This document shows, in pieces, positions 27,117 to 35,955 of a stretch of DNA of 64,000 bases; positions within the stretch are counted from its first letter, which is position 1, and the number at the start of each line of letters is the position of its first letter. This stretch comes from Sphingobacteriaceae bacterium DW12 (GTDB lineage: Bacteria; Bacteroidota; Bacteroidia; Sphingobacteriales; Sphingobacteriaceae): positions 62,001-126,000 of the forward strand of contig JROE01000002.1 of NCBI GenBank assembly GCA_000783305.1, given 5' to 3'. The notes beneath the pieces are model-generated. The model was not told where the DNA came from. It did no database searches and worked only from the letters and a program-made list of their open reading frames with translations. Both the position numbers and the translations under genes were made by a program.

Positions 27117-27291
27117 TTATTGAGTTGGTTTTATAGCGAGTTCAAATGTTTGTTGTGCGAAGGTAAGAACTATCAAGATTCAATCCAAATAAAATCAAAA
27201 TTATTTCGATTAATTCTAAATAGTTTTAAACGCAAGCGCAACTACTTCTTCAAATGAGCTAGCGTAGGAATTCAAAATTTGAAAAATAGAA

Positions 27292-27317
27292 AAGGGCCGG
27301 CGTATGAGCCGACCCTT
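27292..27317 (-). terminator. terminator behind hpf
   Basis: Arms AAGGGCCGGC (27292-27301) and GCCGACCCTT (27308-27317) with one wobble and a six-base loop. On the minus strand a U-rich segment follows (complement of the A-rich 27281-27293). Confidence 0.6.
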
Positions 27318-27338
27318 AAAAACTGATTTAATATTTAT

Positions 27339-27683
27339 CTAAAATTCCTCCTCTTCGGAATTGAGCAACTCTTTATGATTACTAACCGCAGTTCGCGTTT
27401 TGGTCTTATGTTTATTTATCTGTCTACGAATTGATTCTACAGTCAAATCTGTAGCCTCTTCGAACGTCTTGGCCTGCGCCTTAGCAAATAACTGACTTCC
27501 GGGTACATTTATTTTCAGTTCAACAATTTTATTTGCTTCATCTTCCACGTTTTCCAATCTCAGGTAGCACACCCCTTCGATAATGTTATCTAAAAATTGT
27601 TCCAATTTAGATGTTTTTCTTTTGATGAAATCAACAAGTTTTTGATCAGCATCAAATTTGATGGATTGCACAGTAATGTTCAT
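27339..27683 (-). CDS. hpf: ribosome hibernation-promoting factor, short form
   Basis: Protein of 114 residues of the HPF/RaiA (S30AE) family: NITVQSIKFDADQKLVDFIKRKTSKLEQF, then KAQAKTFEEATDLTVESIRRQINKHKTK. It binds the small ribosomal subunit in stationary phase. It lacks the C-terminal dimerisation domain of long HPF. It begins 15 bases after the stop of xerC and is probably in the same transcript; this xerC-hpf pair is common in Bacteroidota. Confidence 0.9.
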   Translation of the reverse strand: MNITVQSIKFDADQKLVDFIKRKTSKLEQFLDNIIEGVCYLRLENVEDEANKIVELKINVPGSQLFAKAQAKTFEEATDLTVESIRRQINKHKTKTRTAVSNHKELLNSEEEEF

Positions 27684-27698
27684 TTTTCCTCCTTTTTT

Positions 27699-28580
27699 TT
27701 AAGCCTTTGGATGAGCTTGTTTATAAACTGATTTTAATCTCTCAACTGAATTATGCGTGTACACCTGGGTGGCCGCCAGGCCTGCATGGCCCAACAGCTC
27801 TTTGATAGCATTTAAATCTGCTCCGTTGTCCAACAGTGCTGTCGCAAAAGTATGTCTAAGCACGTGAGGACTTCTCTTTTTTTGAGAAGTAATCTCGCTC
27901 AGATATCGTTGCACTATTCGATAGATCATTTTCGGATAAGATTGCTTCCCCTCATTAGTAACGATTAAGAACGATGTTTTGTTGTCATTTTTTTCTTCAT
28001 TTAATTGATGGACATATTCCTTTAATTTGTCATGAAGGGTTTGGTTGACCGGAACTAGCCTCTCCTTGTTCCTTTTCCCTAATATAAGAATATTTTTATT
28101 ATAAAAATCAATATCAACAATCTTTATTTGCAAGAGTTCGGACAGCCTTATACCAGTCCCAAATAACAATTCCAATACGATAAAATCACGCTTTTCTGCA
28201 AAAGTAGATTTCAGCATGTCTATCCGATCCAAGAGCTTCACCATCTTGTCTTTTTCTACAATTGTAGGAAGTCGTTTTGGAGTTTTCAATGCCTTGATAA
28301 GTACTGTAGGATTTTGTACTACCAATGATTCTCGTAAGAGAAACTTATAAAATGACCGCAAAGCAGAAATAGATCTGTTAATAGATGATGCCATCCTACC
28401 ATCTTCCATCAACTGCGAAAGGTACATTCTAATCACACGGTAATCCACCTCCTCCTCTCCCACAGCATTTTTTGTCAAGAAATCAAAAAACATGGTCAGC
28501 TCATGAGCGTAGGCTTCTACAGTATGCTTCGATGATCGCTTTTCAAAACGTAGAAAATTCAAGAAACGCTCTTTATACAT
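27699..28580 (-). CDS. xerC: tyrosine recombinase XerC-like
   Basis: Protein of 293 residues from the ATG at 28578-28580 (MYKERFLNFLRFEKRSSKHT); a GTG at 28598 adds six residues. N-terminal core-binding domain (1-100), catalytic domain with Arg in GTGIRLSEL, Lys in LGKRNKER, H-x-x-R in PHVLRHTFA, His in LLGHAGL and the nucleophile Tyr in TQVYTHNS. The length and linkage to hpf fit the housekeeping recombinase that resolves chromosome dimers, not a mobile-element integrase. Confidence 0.88.
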   Translation of the reverse strand: MYKERFLNFLRFEKRSSKHTVEAYAHELTMFFDFLTKNAVGEEEVDYRVIRMYLSQLMEDGRMASSINRSISALRSFYKFLLRESLVVQNPTVLIKALKTPKRLPTIVEKDKMVKLLDRIDMLKSTFAEKRDFIVLELLFGTGIRLSELLQIKIVDIDFYNKNILILGKRNKERLVPVNQTLHDKLKEYVHQLNEEKNDNKTSFLIVTNEGKQSYPKMIYRIVQRYLSEITSQKKRSPHVLRHTFATALLDNGADLNAIKELLGHAGLAATQVYTHNSVERLKSVYKQAHPKA

Positions 28581-28625
28581 AGATGTCCATATTATCACTT
28601 GTTCAGAGGAAAGTTAGATAATAAA

Positions 28626-28673
28626 ATTGCAATAAAAAAGTCCAATCCGAAGATTAGACTTTTTTATTGCAAT
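28626..28673 (-). terminator. strong terminator of the aldolase gene
   Basis: Two 22-base arms (28626-28647 and 28652-28673) pair with one mismatch around the loop CGAA, with an A/T-rich stem. It lies between fbaA and xerC and could work in both directions. Confidence 0.75.
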
Positions 28674-28723
28674 TCTAAATAGTAAGGATATTTCCTTTCT
28701 ACATTACTGTCAAGAGAATGCCT

Positions 28724-29803
28724 CTACAATTTTGTATTTACATCTATAGCATTAAGCTCTTCGAAAGCTTGTTTCAAACGAGCCACAAATGCTTCTTCTC
28801 CCTTACGCAACCATACCCGTGGGTCATAGTATTTCTTATTCGGAGAATCACTTCCTTCTGGACTGCCGATCTGACCTTGCAAGTAATCGTGGTTCTTAGC
28901 TTCATAAGCGCGTACGCCATCCCAAAATGCCCACTGCATATCAGTATCGATGTTCATCTTAACAGCGCCATAAGACAATGCCTCTTCAATCTCGGAAGGA
29001 GCGGATCCAGACCCACCATGAAAAACAAAATTAATTGGCTTCTCAGCAGAAAGATTGAATTTAGACTTTACAAACTCTTGCGAATTATGAAGGATTACAG
29101 GCTGTAATTTGACGTTTCCAGGCTTATATACACCATGTACATTCCCAAAAGCAGCAGCAACTGTAAATTTATCAGACACTTTAGAAAGCTCTTCAAACGC
29201 ATAAGCAACTTCTTCTGGCTGTGTATATAACTTAGAGCTATCAACATCCGAATTATCGACACCATCTTCTTCACCACCTGTTACACCCAGTTCAATCTCG
29301 ATAGTCATTCCTAGCGGCTTCATGCGCTCTAAATACTTTTTAGAAATTTCAATGTTCTCTTCGATAGATTCTTCTGAAAGATCTAGCATGTGCGAAGAAA
29401 ATAAGGGCTTACCGTGTTGCGCAAAAAATTTCTCGCCCGCGTCCAACAATCCATCGATCCAAGGCAACAATTTTTTTGCAGCATGGTCAGTATGTAGGAT
29501 TACAGCAACACCGTAATGTTCCGCCAAAAGGTGAACGTGTTGAGCAGCAGATACTGCACCAAGCACACATGCTTTCAAATTGTCGTTATTCAACGTTTTA
29601 CCAGCGTAAAACTGTGCGCCACCATTTGACAATTGAATAATAACCGGGGAGTTAACGGCTTTAGCCGTTTCCATTACTGCATTAATGGAATTAGTTCCAA
29701 TAATATTAACCGCTGGTAACGCAAATTTGTGTTTTTTGGCAATTTCAAATAATTCCTGAACTTGATCACCGGTCAACACACCTTTAAAATCTTTTAGGCT
29801 CAT
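28724..29803 (-). CDS. fbaA: class II fructose-bisphosphate aldolase
   Basis: Protein of 359 residues, class IIA length. Zinc-site residues: ILHTDHAAKKLLPW (H-T-D-H), EIELGVTGGEEDG, and later FHGGSGSAPSEIEEAL and KMNIDTDMQWAFWDGVR. It cleaves fructose 1,6-bisphosphate in glycolysis and acts in reverse for gluconeogenesis. Single-gene unit with a strong terminator. Confidence 0.95.
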   Translation of the reverse strand: MSLKDFKGVLTGDQVQELFEIAKKHKFALPAVNIIGTNSINAVMETAKAVNSPVIIQLSNGGAQFYAGKTLNNDNLKACVLGAVSAAQHVHLLAEHYGVAVILHTDHAAKKLLPWIDGLLDAGEKFFAQHGKPLFSSHMLDLSEESIEENIEISKKYLERMKPLGMTIEIELGVTGGEEDGVDNSDVDSSKLYTQPEEVAYAFEELSKVSDKFTVAAAFGNVHGVYKPGNVKLQPVILHNSQEFVKSKFNLSAEKPINFVFHGGSGSAPSEIEEALSYGAVKMNIDTDMQWAFWDGVRAYEAKNHDYLQGQIGSPEGSDSPNKKYYDPRVWLRKGEEAFVARLKQAFEELNAIDVNTKL

Positions 29804-29982
29804 TGTATTGTTTTAAAATTTTATTTATTCTTGTTTTTTCTAATTCTGTGCCCTAAGATAAAAATATTTTTTTAATTCCTCTAAATGAAATAGTGTAAAA
29901 TATACACTAATACGTCCCATTATATTAAATCCCTTCTTTTTTAGCGTAATATAAAGGTGACACCACAGACAAAGTGATTGTA

Positions 29983-30013
29983 TTGCATATAAAAGCAAAT
30001 TTATCTAAGTTTG
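29983..30013 (+). promoter_or_regulatory. Bacteroidota-type promoter of the ArsC/Spx-like gene
   Basis: TTG at 29983-29985, 20-base spacer, TAAGTTTG at 30006-30013. The same spacing is seen for the araC-family gene at 18.7 kb. Start expected near 30018, 25 bases before the ATG at 30043. Confidence 0.6.
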
Positions 30014-30042
30014 GAAGAATACTAAACATAACAGACAACAAA

Positions 30043-30390
30043 ATGCTTCACGTTTACGGAATCAAAAATTGCAATACAGTCAAGAAGGCGTTAGATTATC
30101 TTGGTGAAAAAAAAATAGAATATGTCTTCCACGATTTCAAGAAAGAGGGAGTCTCTAAGGAAAAACTACAGTCTTGGGAAACAATTGTAGATTGGGAAAA
30201 ATTAGTCAATAAAAAAGGTACGACCTGGAAAAAGCTAACAGATTCGGAAAAAGCCACAGTGGTGGATGCTGACTCTGCTAACCAAATCTTGATTTCCAAT
30301 ACCAGTATGATTAAAAGACCGGTAATTGAATATTCATCGGGAATACTTCTGGGCTTTGATCAGCTTGAATACGATGAAAATTTAAAATAG
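30043..30390 (+). CDS. ArsC/Spx-family protein (YffB-like)
   Basis: Protein of 115 residues from the ATG at 30043; the upstream extension to 29974 runs through the promoter. It begins [20 protein letters not shown], with a single Cys in the place of the active-site Cys, and ends with [22 protein letters not shown], the family ending. This matches the YffB/Spx-like branch rather than a true arsenate reductase. Its role is unknown. It lies 14 bases before the M1 peptidase and may be co-transcribed. Confidence 0.83.
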   Translation: MLHVYGIKNCNTVKKALDYLGEKKIEYVFHDFKKEGVSKEKLQSWETIVDWEKLVNKKGTTWKKLTDSEKATVVDADSANQILISNTSMIKRPVIEYSSGILLGFDQLEYDENLK

Positions 30391-30404
30391 AATCCGTATT
30401 GATT

Positions 30405-32360
30405 ATGAGAAATACAAAATTATTGACTTTAATGTTAGTTGGGCTGTTAGGATCAAGTTCGACAAATAGTGTGGCCCAGCTTGCTCAAAGTAATTACAAT
30501 TATACACAAGCCTTTAATCCCTCGTTCTATTCATCCAATGGAAATGTGTATCGTTCCGCTAGCGGACGACCTGGTCATTTGTATTGGCAAAACCAGGCTG
30601 ATTATACAATAAAGGCCGCTATAAATCCCAGCAACAATCGCGTGAGTGGCAATGTGACAATCTCTTACACCAATAATAGTCCTGATGATCTGGACTTTCT
30701 CTGGCTCCAACTAGATCAAAATCTCTTCCAGACCGCTTCTCGTGGTCAAAATACCGTACCGCAGACCAATAGTCGATATGGCGAAGCAGCTTCTGATTTT
30801 GAAGGAGGTTATGAGCTCACTGCGGTAACGACCAACAATACACCACTTTCCTATACGATAAGCGATACTCGTATGAAGATAGACCTTCCGAATGCATTAA
30901 AACCAAACGGTGGTCAGATTCAATTTTCAATAAACTATGCCTACACCATTCCAAAGTACGGTGCGGATCGTACGGGCATACTATCGACTAGTAATGGTGA
31001 TATCTACTCCATTGCACAATGGTACCCGAGATTAGCAGTATATGATGATGTTTTAGGCTGGAATACAGACCCTTACTCAGGTCCAGGTGAATTTTACTTA
31101 GAATATGGTGATTTTGAAGTTGAGATTACAGCGCCTGCAGACCATATAGTAGTTATGGGTGGAGAGTTGCTAAACCCCGCAGAAGTGTGGACTACCGAAC
31201 AACTGAAGCGTTATCAGCAAGCTCAAAAATCGGATGAAACCATTATCATCCGCAGTGCAGCAGAAGTTCTACAGCCTAGTTCACGTCCCAACAAAAAGAC
31301 CCTTACTTGGAAATATAAATTACAAAATGCACGGGATGTTGCTTGGGCGTCCTCAAAGGCTTTTATCATAGATGGTGCAAAAATAAATCTTCCAAGTGGC
31401 AAAACTTCCCTCGCTCTATCGGCCTATCCCGTAGAAAGTGACGGTCAGCAAGCTTGGTCCAGATCAACAGAATACACCAAGTCATCAATAGAATATTATT
31501 CCAAGAAATGGTTCGAATACCCTTACCCTGCCGCTGTAAATGTAGCCTCTAATGTTGGTGGTATGGAGTACCCGGGGATTTCTTTTTGTGGTTCCAAAGC
31601 TAAAAATGATGGACTATGGGGGGTTACAGATCATGAATTTGGCCACAATTGGTTCCCGATGATTGTAGGCTCCAATGAAAGGTCTCACGGCTGGATGGAC
31701 GAAGGTTTTAATACCTTCATCAATGGATTATCTCGCGAAGCCTTTAACAATGGAGAATACAATAAGACTATTGGCAACCGTAATAAAATGGCCAGGGCAT
31801 TTGACTCACCGGGTTTAGAGCCCATTATGTCCACTCCTCAAAACATGAAGGAGCGTAATATTGGTACGCTTGTATATTACAAACCTGGATACGGATTGCG
31901 ACTACTTCGTGACGAGGTCATTGGTGCCGAAAGATTTGATGAAGCCTTTAAGACCTATATCAAATATTGGGCTTATAAACATCCGACACCGAATGATTTT
32001 TTTAGAACTATAGAAAATGTAACTGGCGAAAACTTAAGTTGGTTTTGGAGAGGCTGGTTTCAATACAATTGGAAACTAGACCAATCCATCGATAAGGTAG
32101 AATATATCAATTTTGACGCCGCAAATGGTGCATTAATCACCATCAGCAACTTGGAAAAATTGCCAATGCCCGTTGTAATCGAGGCGACAACAGTCTCCGG
32201 TAAGAAAATCAGAAAAAAACTACCCGTAGACATCTGGCAACGCAATACCTCCTGGACATTTAAGCTTGATTCCCAAGAAAAATTAAACGCCGTAGTCATC
32301 GACCCAGACAATGTCTATCCGGATGTTAACCCTGAAAATAATAGTTGGCCGAAGCGATAG
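30405..32360 (+). CDS. M1 family metallopeptidase
   Basis: Protein of 651 residues from the ATG at 30405, with a signal peptide ([20 protein letters not shown]). Zinc motif H-E-x-x-H is seen as [11 protein letters not shown], followed 18 residues later by Glu in [10 protein letters not shown]; the exopeptidase loop GGMEYPG corresponds to the G-x-M-E-N motif. It is an exported aminopeptidase-like enzyme; no C-terminal sorting domain is evident. Confidence 0.92.
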   Translation: MRNTKLLTLMLVGLLGSSSTNSVAQLAQSNYNYTQAFNPSFYSSNGNVYRSASGRPGHLYWQNQADYTIKAAINPSNNRVSGNVTISYTNNSPDDLDFLWLQLDQNLFQTASRGQNTVPQTNSRYGEAASDFEGGYELTAVTTNNTPLSYTISDTRMKIDLPNALKPNGGQIQFSINYAYTIPKYGADRTGILSTSNGDIYSIAQWYPRLAVYDDVLGWNTDPYSGPGEFYLEYGDFEVEITAPADHIVVMGGELLNPAEVWTTEQLKRYQQAQKSDETIIIRSAAEVLQPSSRPNKKTLTWKYKLQNARDVAWASSKAFIIDGAKINLPSGKTSLALSAYPVESDGQQAWSRSTEYTKSSIEYYSKKWFEYPYPAAVNVASNVGGMEYPGISFCGSKAKNDGLWGVTDHEFGHNWFPMIVGSNERSHGWMDEGFNTFINGLSREAFNNGEYNKTIGNRNKMARAFDSPGLEPIMSTPQNMKERNIGTLVYYKPGYGLRLLRDEVIGAERFDEAFKTYIKYWAYKHPTPNDFFRTIENVTGENLSWFWRGWFQYNWKLDQSIDKVEYINFDAANGALITISNLEKLPMPVVIEATTVSGKKIRKKLPVDIWQRNTSWTFKLDSQEKLNAVVIDPDNVYPDVNPENNSWPKR

Positions 32361-32385
32361 ATTTCGTAGTTTTACAACAAATAAT

Positions 32386-33093
32386 ATGTATATGTCAAGC
32401 GCCCGATTTCCATTTTACAGATTTTTCGGATTAATTATCCTTCTGGTCTCCTTATGCAACCATGTATCAGCTCAACAATTGACTGGTATTGTTTATGACC
32501 TCGAAAACAGTCAGCCCTTATCTGCCGTTAATATTCAGAATCTAAAAACATTCAAAAATACCACAAGTGACAAAGACGGCAAATTTCTAATTGAAGCCAA
32601 CATGGGTGACAAACTCAGTCTTGCTTTACCTGGCTACATTACTGACACTATCTTTCTTTACCAAGAAGGAGTCCAACGCGTTTATATGATGCGAGACGAT
32701 AAAACCATCGTGCTTAGTGAAGCCCTTGTGAGTCGTCTAACCGACTCAAGACTTGACGATGAAATTGTCAAAGCCAAGCGACAAGGGCAGATAGCAGATG
32801 CTAATATTTACAGCGGAGGTATTCGCATATCCCCCTCTCGTCTATTCGGGAAAAAGGCTAAAACAGCTCGCGGTAACCTTGACATTCTTCTACTCGAGAA
32901 AAATAATAGAATCATTGACAGAAGGTTTTCAGACAAGCTAATTGCTTCTCTTACACCACTAGTAAGTTCCGAAATCCCCTTATTTAGAGAACAGTTTAGA
33001 CCGTCACTTGAATTCATTCAAACCGTCAATGATGAAACGCTCAAAATATACATCATGGATTCATATGCCAAGTATAAAAAGAATAAAAAGTAA
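32386..33093 (+). CDS. exported carboxypeptidase-regulatory-like domain protein
   Basis: Protein of 235 residues; the ATG at 32386 (MYMSSARF) lies after the end of the M1 gene and gives a signal peptide (FFGLIILLVSLCNHVSAQ). The longer frame from 32311 overlaps the M1 gene by 50 bases and is unlikely. Mature start QQLTGIVYDLENSQPLSAVNIQNLKTFKNTTSDKDGKFLIEANMGDKLSL is a typical CarboxypepD_reg-like fold. The C-terminal half is helical and unidentified. Probably in the same transcript as the M1 peptidase, ending at a strong terminator. Confidence 0.75.
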   Translation: MYMSSARFPFYRFFGLIILLVSLCNHVSAQQLTGIVYDLENSQPLSAVNIQNLKTFKNTTSDKDGKFLIEANMGDKLSLALPGYITDTIFLYQEGVQRVYMMRDDKTIVLSEALVSRLTDSRLDDEIVKAKRQGQIADANIYSGGIRISPSRLFGKKAKTARGNLDILLLEKNNRIIDRRFSDKLIASLTPLVSSEIPLFREQFRPSLEFIQTVNDETLKIYIMDSYAKYKKNKK

Positions 33094-33100
33094 AAATCAC

Positions 33101-33134
33101 ATTAACCTTCTATTGTCATAGAAGGTTAATTTTT
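33101..33134 (+). terminator. terminator of the M1 peptidase unit
   Basis: Perfect 12-base arms ATTAACCTTCTA (33101-33112) and TAGAAGGTTAAT (33119-33130), six-base loop, followed by TTTT. Confidence 0.8.
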
Positions 33135-33177
33135 GAACAATACTGTAACAATTAATATTTCAGTATGGAATATTATA

Positions 33178-33185
33178 TACCTTTG
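33178..33185 (+). promoter_or_regulatory. -7 box inside the longest Rrf2 frame
   Basis: TACCTTTG, a full match to TAnnTTTG. It lies downstream of the first ATG (33165) and 21 bases before the ATG at 33207, so if it is the promoter, translation must start at 33207. No clear -33 TTG. Confidence 0.45.
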
Positions 33186-33206
33186 TCTAACAACAACGTA
33201 AATCGC

Positions 33207-33623
33207 ATGTTCAACAATCTTAATTTCGCTACGGCAACTCATATCTTGGCTCTTCTCGCACTTAATAAGCACGAGTGGACACCTTCTTCTTACATATCGG
33301 GCAGTGTAAATGTCAATGCAGTTGTCATTCGTAAAGAAATAAAGAAACTTAAGGAATCGGGATTGATTATCAGTAAAGAAGGTAAAAATGGAGGCGTTAG
33401 ACTTGCAGACAATATCCATTCTAAAACGCTCGCTGATGTGTATGTAGCCTCTCAACAAGATACCGATACAGGCAAATATAACAATCCCAACCTAAGCTGT
33501 GTCGTAGGAAAAAACATCAATAGCTATTTAAAGAATATTTATGACATAACTGCAAGCCAAACCATTGCCCATCTACGTCACTACCGTATTTCAGATATAC
33601 AGCTTTTTTTCACACCCAAATAA
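33207..33623 (+). CDS. Rrf2 family transcriptional regulator
   Basis: Protein of 138 residues from MFNNLNFATATHILALLALN, the usual start of YwnA-like Rrf2 regulators; the ATG at 33165 adds 14 residues that do not fit. A winged helix (SSYISGSVNVNAVVIRKEIKKLKESGLIISKEGKNGGVRLA) is clear. The three Fe-S cysteines of IscR-type members are missing; one Cys (LSCVVGKN) is present and could be a redox switch. It lies seven bases before the NAD(P)-binding protein gene, which it probably regulates. Confidence 0.87.
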   Translation: MFNNLNFATATHILALLALNKHEWTPSSYISGSVNVNAVVIRKEIKKLKESGLIISKEGKNGGVRLADNIHSKTLADVYVASQQDTDTGKYNNPNLSCVVGKNINSYLKNIYDITASQTIAHLRHYRISDIQLFFTPK

Positions 33624-33630
33624 CAAAGAC

Positions 33631-34272
33631 ATGAAAGTAACACTAATAGGAGCCACTGGATTCGTAGGATCAAGCATCCTAAAAGAACTAATAGTACGCG
33701 GTCACGATGTGACTGCCGTAGCGAGGAACGTAAGTCAAATCGAAAAAACACAAGGGGTCCATCCCGTGGATGCTGACATCATGGACAGCGATGCGCTAAG
33801 TAAGCTAATTCAAGGAAGCGACGCTGTCATTTCCGCATACAATGCTGGCTGGAGCAACCCAAATATATACGAAGATTATTCCCATGGCGCAAAAGCCATC
33901 CAAGAGGCAACGCAACAATCTGGAGTGAAAAGATTAATAGTTATTGGTGGAGCAGGCAGTCTATTAACCGCTGATGGCACCCGTATCGTTGACGGCAGCG
34001 GATTCCCGGCTAGTATTAAACCTGGAGCCTTAGCAGCTGCCGATTATTATGATGTGCTTAAAAAAAACACAGAATTGGATTGGACCCTTTTTAGCCCGGC
34101 AATCGAATTAAATGATGAAAAACGTCGTGGAGAATACCGCACAGACCTTGATCACCCAGTCCTCGACAGCAACTCACGTTCTAGACTATCTGTCTCTGAT
34201 GCAGCAATTGCAATTGTTGATGAATTGGAAAAACCACAATTTATTCAAAAGCGCTTCACGGCAGGTTATTAA
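33631..34272 (+). CDS. NAD(P)-binding (NmrA-like) protein
   Basis: Protein of 213 residues from MKVTLIGATGFVGSSILKELI, an atypical short-chain reductase start (GATGFVG). It continues with DADIMDSDALSKLIQGSDAVISAYN and GVKRLIVIGGAGSL, typical of the NAD(P)H-binding family found behind Rrf2-type regulators. It lacks the Tyr-x3-Lys pair of classical SDRs. Catalytic function is unknown; it may act as a redox sensor or reductase. Confidence 0.85.
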   Translation: MKVTLIGATGFVGSSILKELIVRGHDVTAVARNVSQIEKTQGVHPVDADIMDSDALSKLIQGSDAVISAYNAGWSNPNIYEDYSHGAKAIQEATQQSGVKRLIVIGGAGSLLTADGTRIVDGSGFPASIKPGALAAADYYDVLKKNTELDWTLFSPAIELNDEKRRGEYRTDLDHPVLDSNSRSRLSVSDAAIAIVDELEKPQFIQKRFTAGY

Positions 34273-34296
34273 GTCCCAATCAAAAAAATTAAAGCC

Positions 34297-34325
34297 AGGA
34301 AGAAGATTTTCTTCCTTTTTTTGTT
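34297..34325 (+). terminator. terminator of the Rrf2 unit
   Basis: Arms AGGAAGAA (34297-34304) and TTCTTCCT (34309-34316) with a four-base loop, followed by a long T-run. Confidence 0.75.
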
Positions 34326-34334
34326 TTAAAAATA

Positions 34335-34342
34335 TACTTTTG
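34335..34342 (+). promoter_or_regulatory. -7 box of the APC permease promoter
   Basis: TACTTTTG, a full match to TAnnTTTG, just behind the preceding terminator and about 80 bases ahead of the permease ATG. The -33 element is not convincing. Confidence 0.4.
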
Positions 34343-34423
34343 AAGTAGAATACATAAATGCTAACCAGCACATATTACAAGCTATTGGTCAGAACCATTA
34401 ATCATTTTAAATCAAAAATATAG

Positions 34424-35905
34424 ATGCTATTCAAGAAATCGATTACTAAACTCGTCTCAGAAGCCCATGAAAGCGGCGAGCATACACTGAAACGGACACT
34501 ATCCAGTACAGGACTCGTTGCGTTAGGTGTTGGCGCTATTATAGGCGCTGGATTATTCTCGCTCACAGGTATGGCCGCTGCCGACAATGCGGGGCCTGCA
34601 GTAATGCTATCCTTCATCATTGCTGCTACCGGCTGCGCTTTTGCAGGACTCTGTTACGCTGAATTTGCTTCTATGATCCCAGTGGCAGGGAGCGCATATA
34701 CCTATTCTTACGCAACCATGGGTGAATTAATGGCCTGGATCATCGGATGGGATCTTGTTTTAGAGTATGCCCTCGCCAGTGCTACGGTAGCGGTAAGTTG
34801 GTCCCAATATGTGGCCGAATTGATTCGTATCTTTGGCCTCAATATACCCGATTACCTTCTGCATGGTCCTTGGGAAGGGGGCTATATCAATATCCCTGCA
34901 ATTATTATCGTATGTTTGCTTTCCTTATTGCTCATAAGAGGTACACAGGAGTCATCCATGGTGAATAACATTTTGGTTATTTTAAAAGTTTCAGTGGTTT
35001 TGATTTTTATCGGCTTAGGTTGGGCTTTTATCAATCCAGCTAACCATACCCCTTTCATTCCTGTCAATGAAGGAGAAGAGCTTTTGAAAAGTGGCAAGTT
35101 GTCTTGGGGAGAATTCTTCAAAGAAGGGTATTTCGGCAGTTATGGTATATCAGGTGTACTGCGGGCGGCAGGGGTCTTGTTTTTCGCATTTGTAGGGTTT
35201 GACGCTGTCAGCACTGCCGCTCAAGAAGCTAAGAATCCAAAAAAGGGAATGCCTATCGGAATAATAGGTTCTCTACTCATCTGCACTGTACTATATGTAT
35301 TATTCGCATATGTGATGACAGGTTTAGCGCATTATTCCGAATTTAAAGGTGATGCCAAACCCGTTGCAACCGCATTCGCCAAGACAGGATATCATTTTCT
35401 TAACACTGCACTAATCATTACCATTATCAGTGGATATACATCTGTTATTCTCGTGATGCTATTAGGTCAAAGTCGTGTATTCTATTCCATGAGTAAGGAT
35501 GGTTTATTACCAGCCTTCTTTTCCCACCTTTCAAAAAGACAAACACCATGGAAAACAAATGTCATATTCATGGTATTCGTGAGTTTATTTGCTGGATTCG
35601 TGCCAGTATCTGACTTGGGCCATATGGTAAGTATCGGCACTTTATTTGCCTTTACATTGGTTTGTATTGGTATTCTTGTACTCAGAAAGACAAACCCAGA
35701 TATAGAACGCCCTTTCAAGACACCATTGGTGCCGCTCATACCAATATTAGGCATCATTGTCTGCGTATTGATGATGGCTTCGCTACCAGTTGAAAGTTGG
35801 GAGCGCCTGGGCATATGGCTGGGTCTAGGACTTATCATATATTTTGTATATGGCAAAAAGCACAGCAAGATTAGAAAGGAGTACGAAGAAGGGCTCAATA
35901 AATAA
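34424..35905 (+). CDS. APC superfamily amino acid permease
   Basis: Protein of 493 residues with about 12-13 membrane helices. The first helix has GLVALGVGAIIGAGLFSLTG, the conserved APC substrate-binding loop, and later FFAFVGFDAVSTAAQEAKNPKKGMPIGI, which is the usual cytoplasmic loop of the cationic amino acid transporter (CAT/YfnA) group. It probably imports amino acids with protons. The stop codon lies within a perfect palindrome shared with the convergent pepD-type gene. Confidence 0.88.
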   Translation: MLFKKSITKLVSEAHESGEHTLKRTLSSTGLVALGVGAIIGAGLFSLTGMAAADNAGPAVMLSFIIAATGCAFAGLCYAEFASMIPVAGSAYTYSYATMGELMAWIIGWDLVLEYALASATVAVSWSQYVAELIRIFGLNIPDYLLHGPWEGGYINIPAIIIVCLLSLLLIRGTQESSMVNNILVILKVSVVLIFIGLGWAFINPANHTPFIPVNEGEELLKSGKLSWGEFFKEGYFGSYGISGVLRAAGVLFFAFVGFDAVSTAAQEAKNPKKGMPIGIIGSLLICTVLYVLFAYVMTGLAHYSEFKGDAKPVATAFAKTGYHFLNTALIITIISGYTSVILVMLLGQSRVFYSMSKDGLLPAFFSHLSKRQTPWKTNVIFMVFVSLFAGFVPVSDLGHMVSIGTLFAFTLVCIGILVLRKTNPDIERPFKTPLVPLIPILGIIVCVLMMASLPVESWERLGIWLGLGLIIYFVYGKKHSKIRKEYEEGLNK

Positions 35906-35955
35906 GTGATAAACAGAAAAGGAGGTGTTAACACCTCCTTTTCTGTTTATCACTT
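35904..35955. terminator. perfect 52-base palindrome, bidirectional terminator
   Basis: Positions 35904-35929 are the exact reverse complement of 35930-35955 (26-base arms, no loop bases unpaired in sequence), with GGAGGTGTT as the GC-rich centre and A/T-rich outer arms. It overlaps the stop codon of the permease (35903-35905) and the stop of the peptidase gene (35950-35952), so it serves both convergent genes. Confidence 0.85.

Noticed and set aside
27699..28580. Tyrosine recombinase as sign of a mobile element
   Set aside because: Length, motifs and direct linkage to hpf fit housekeeping XerC of Bacteroidota; no attachment repeats or phage genes are near.
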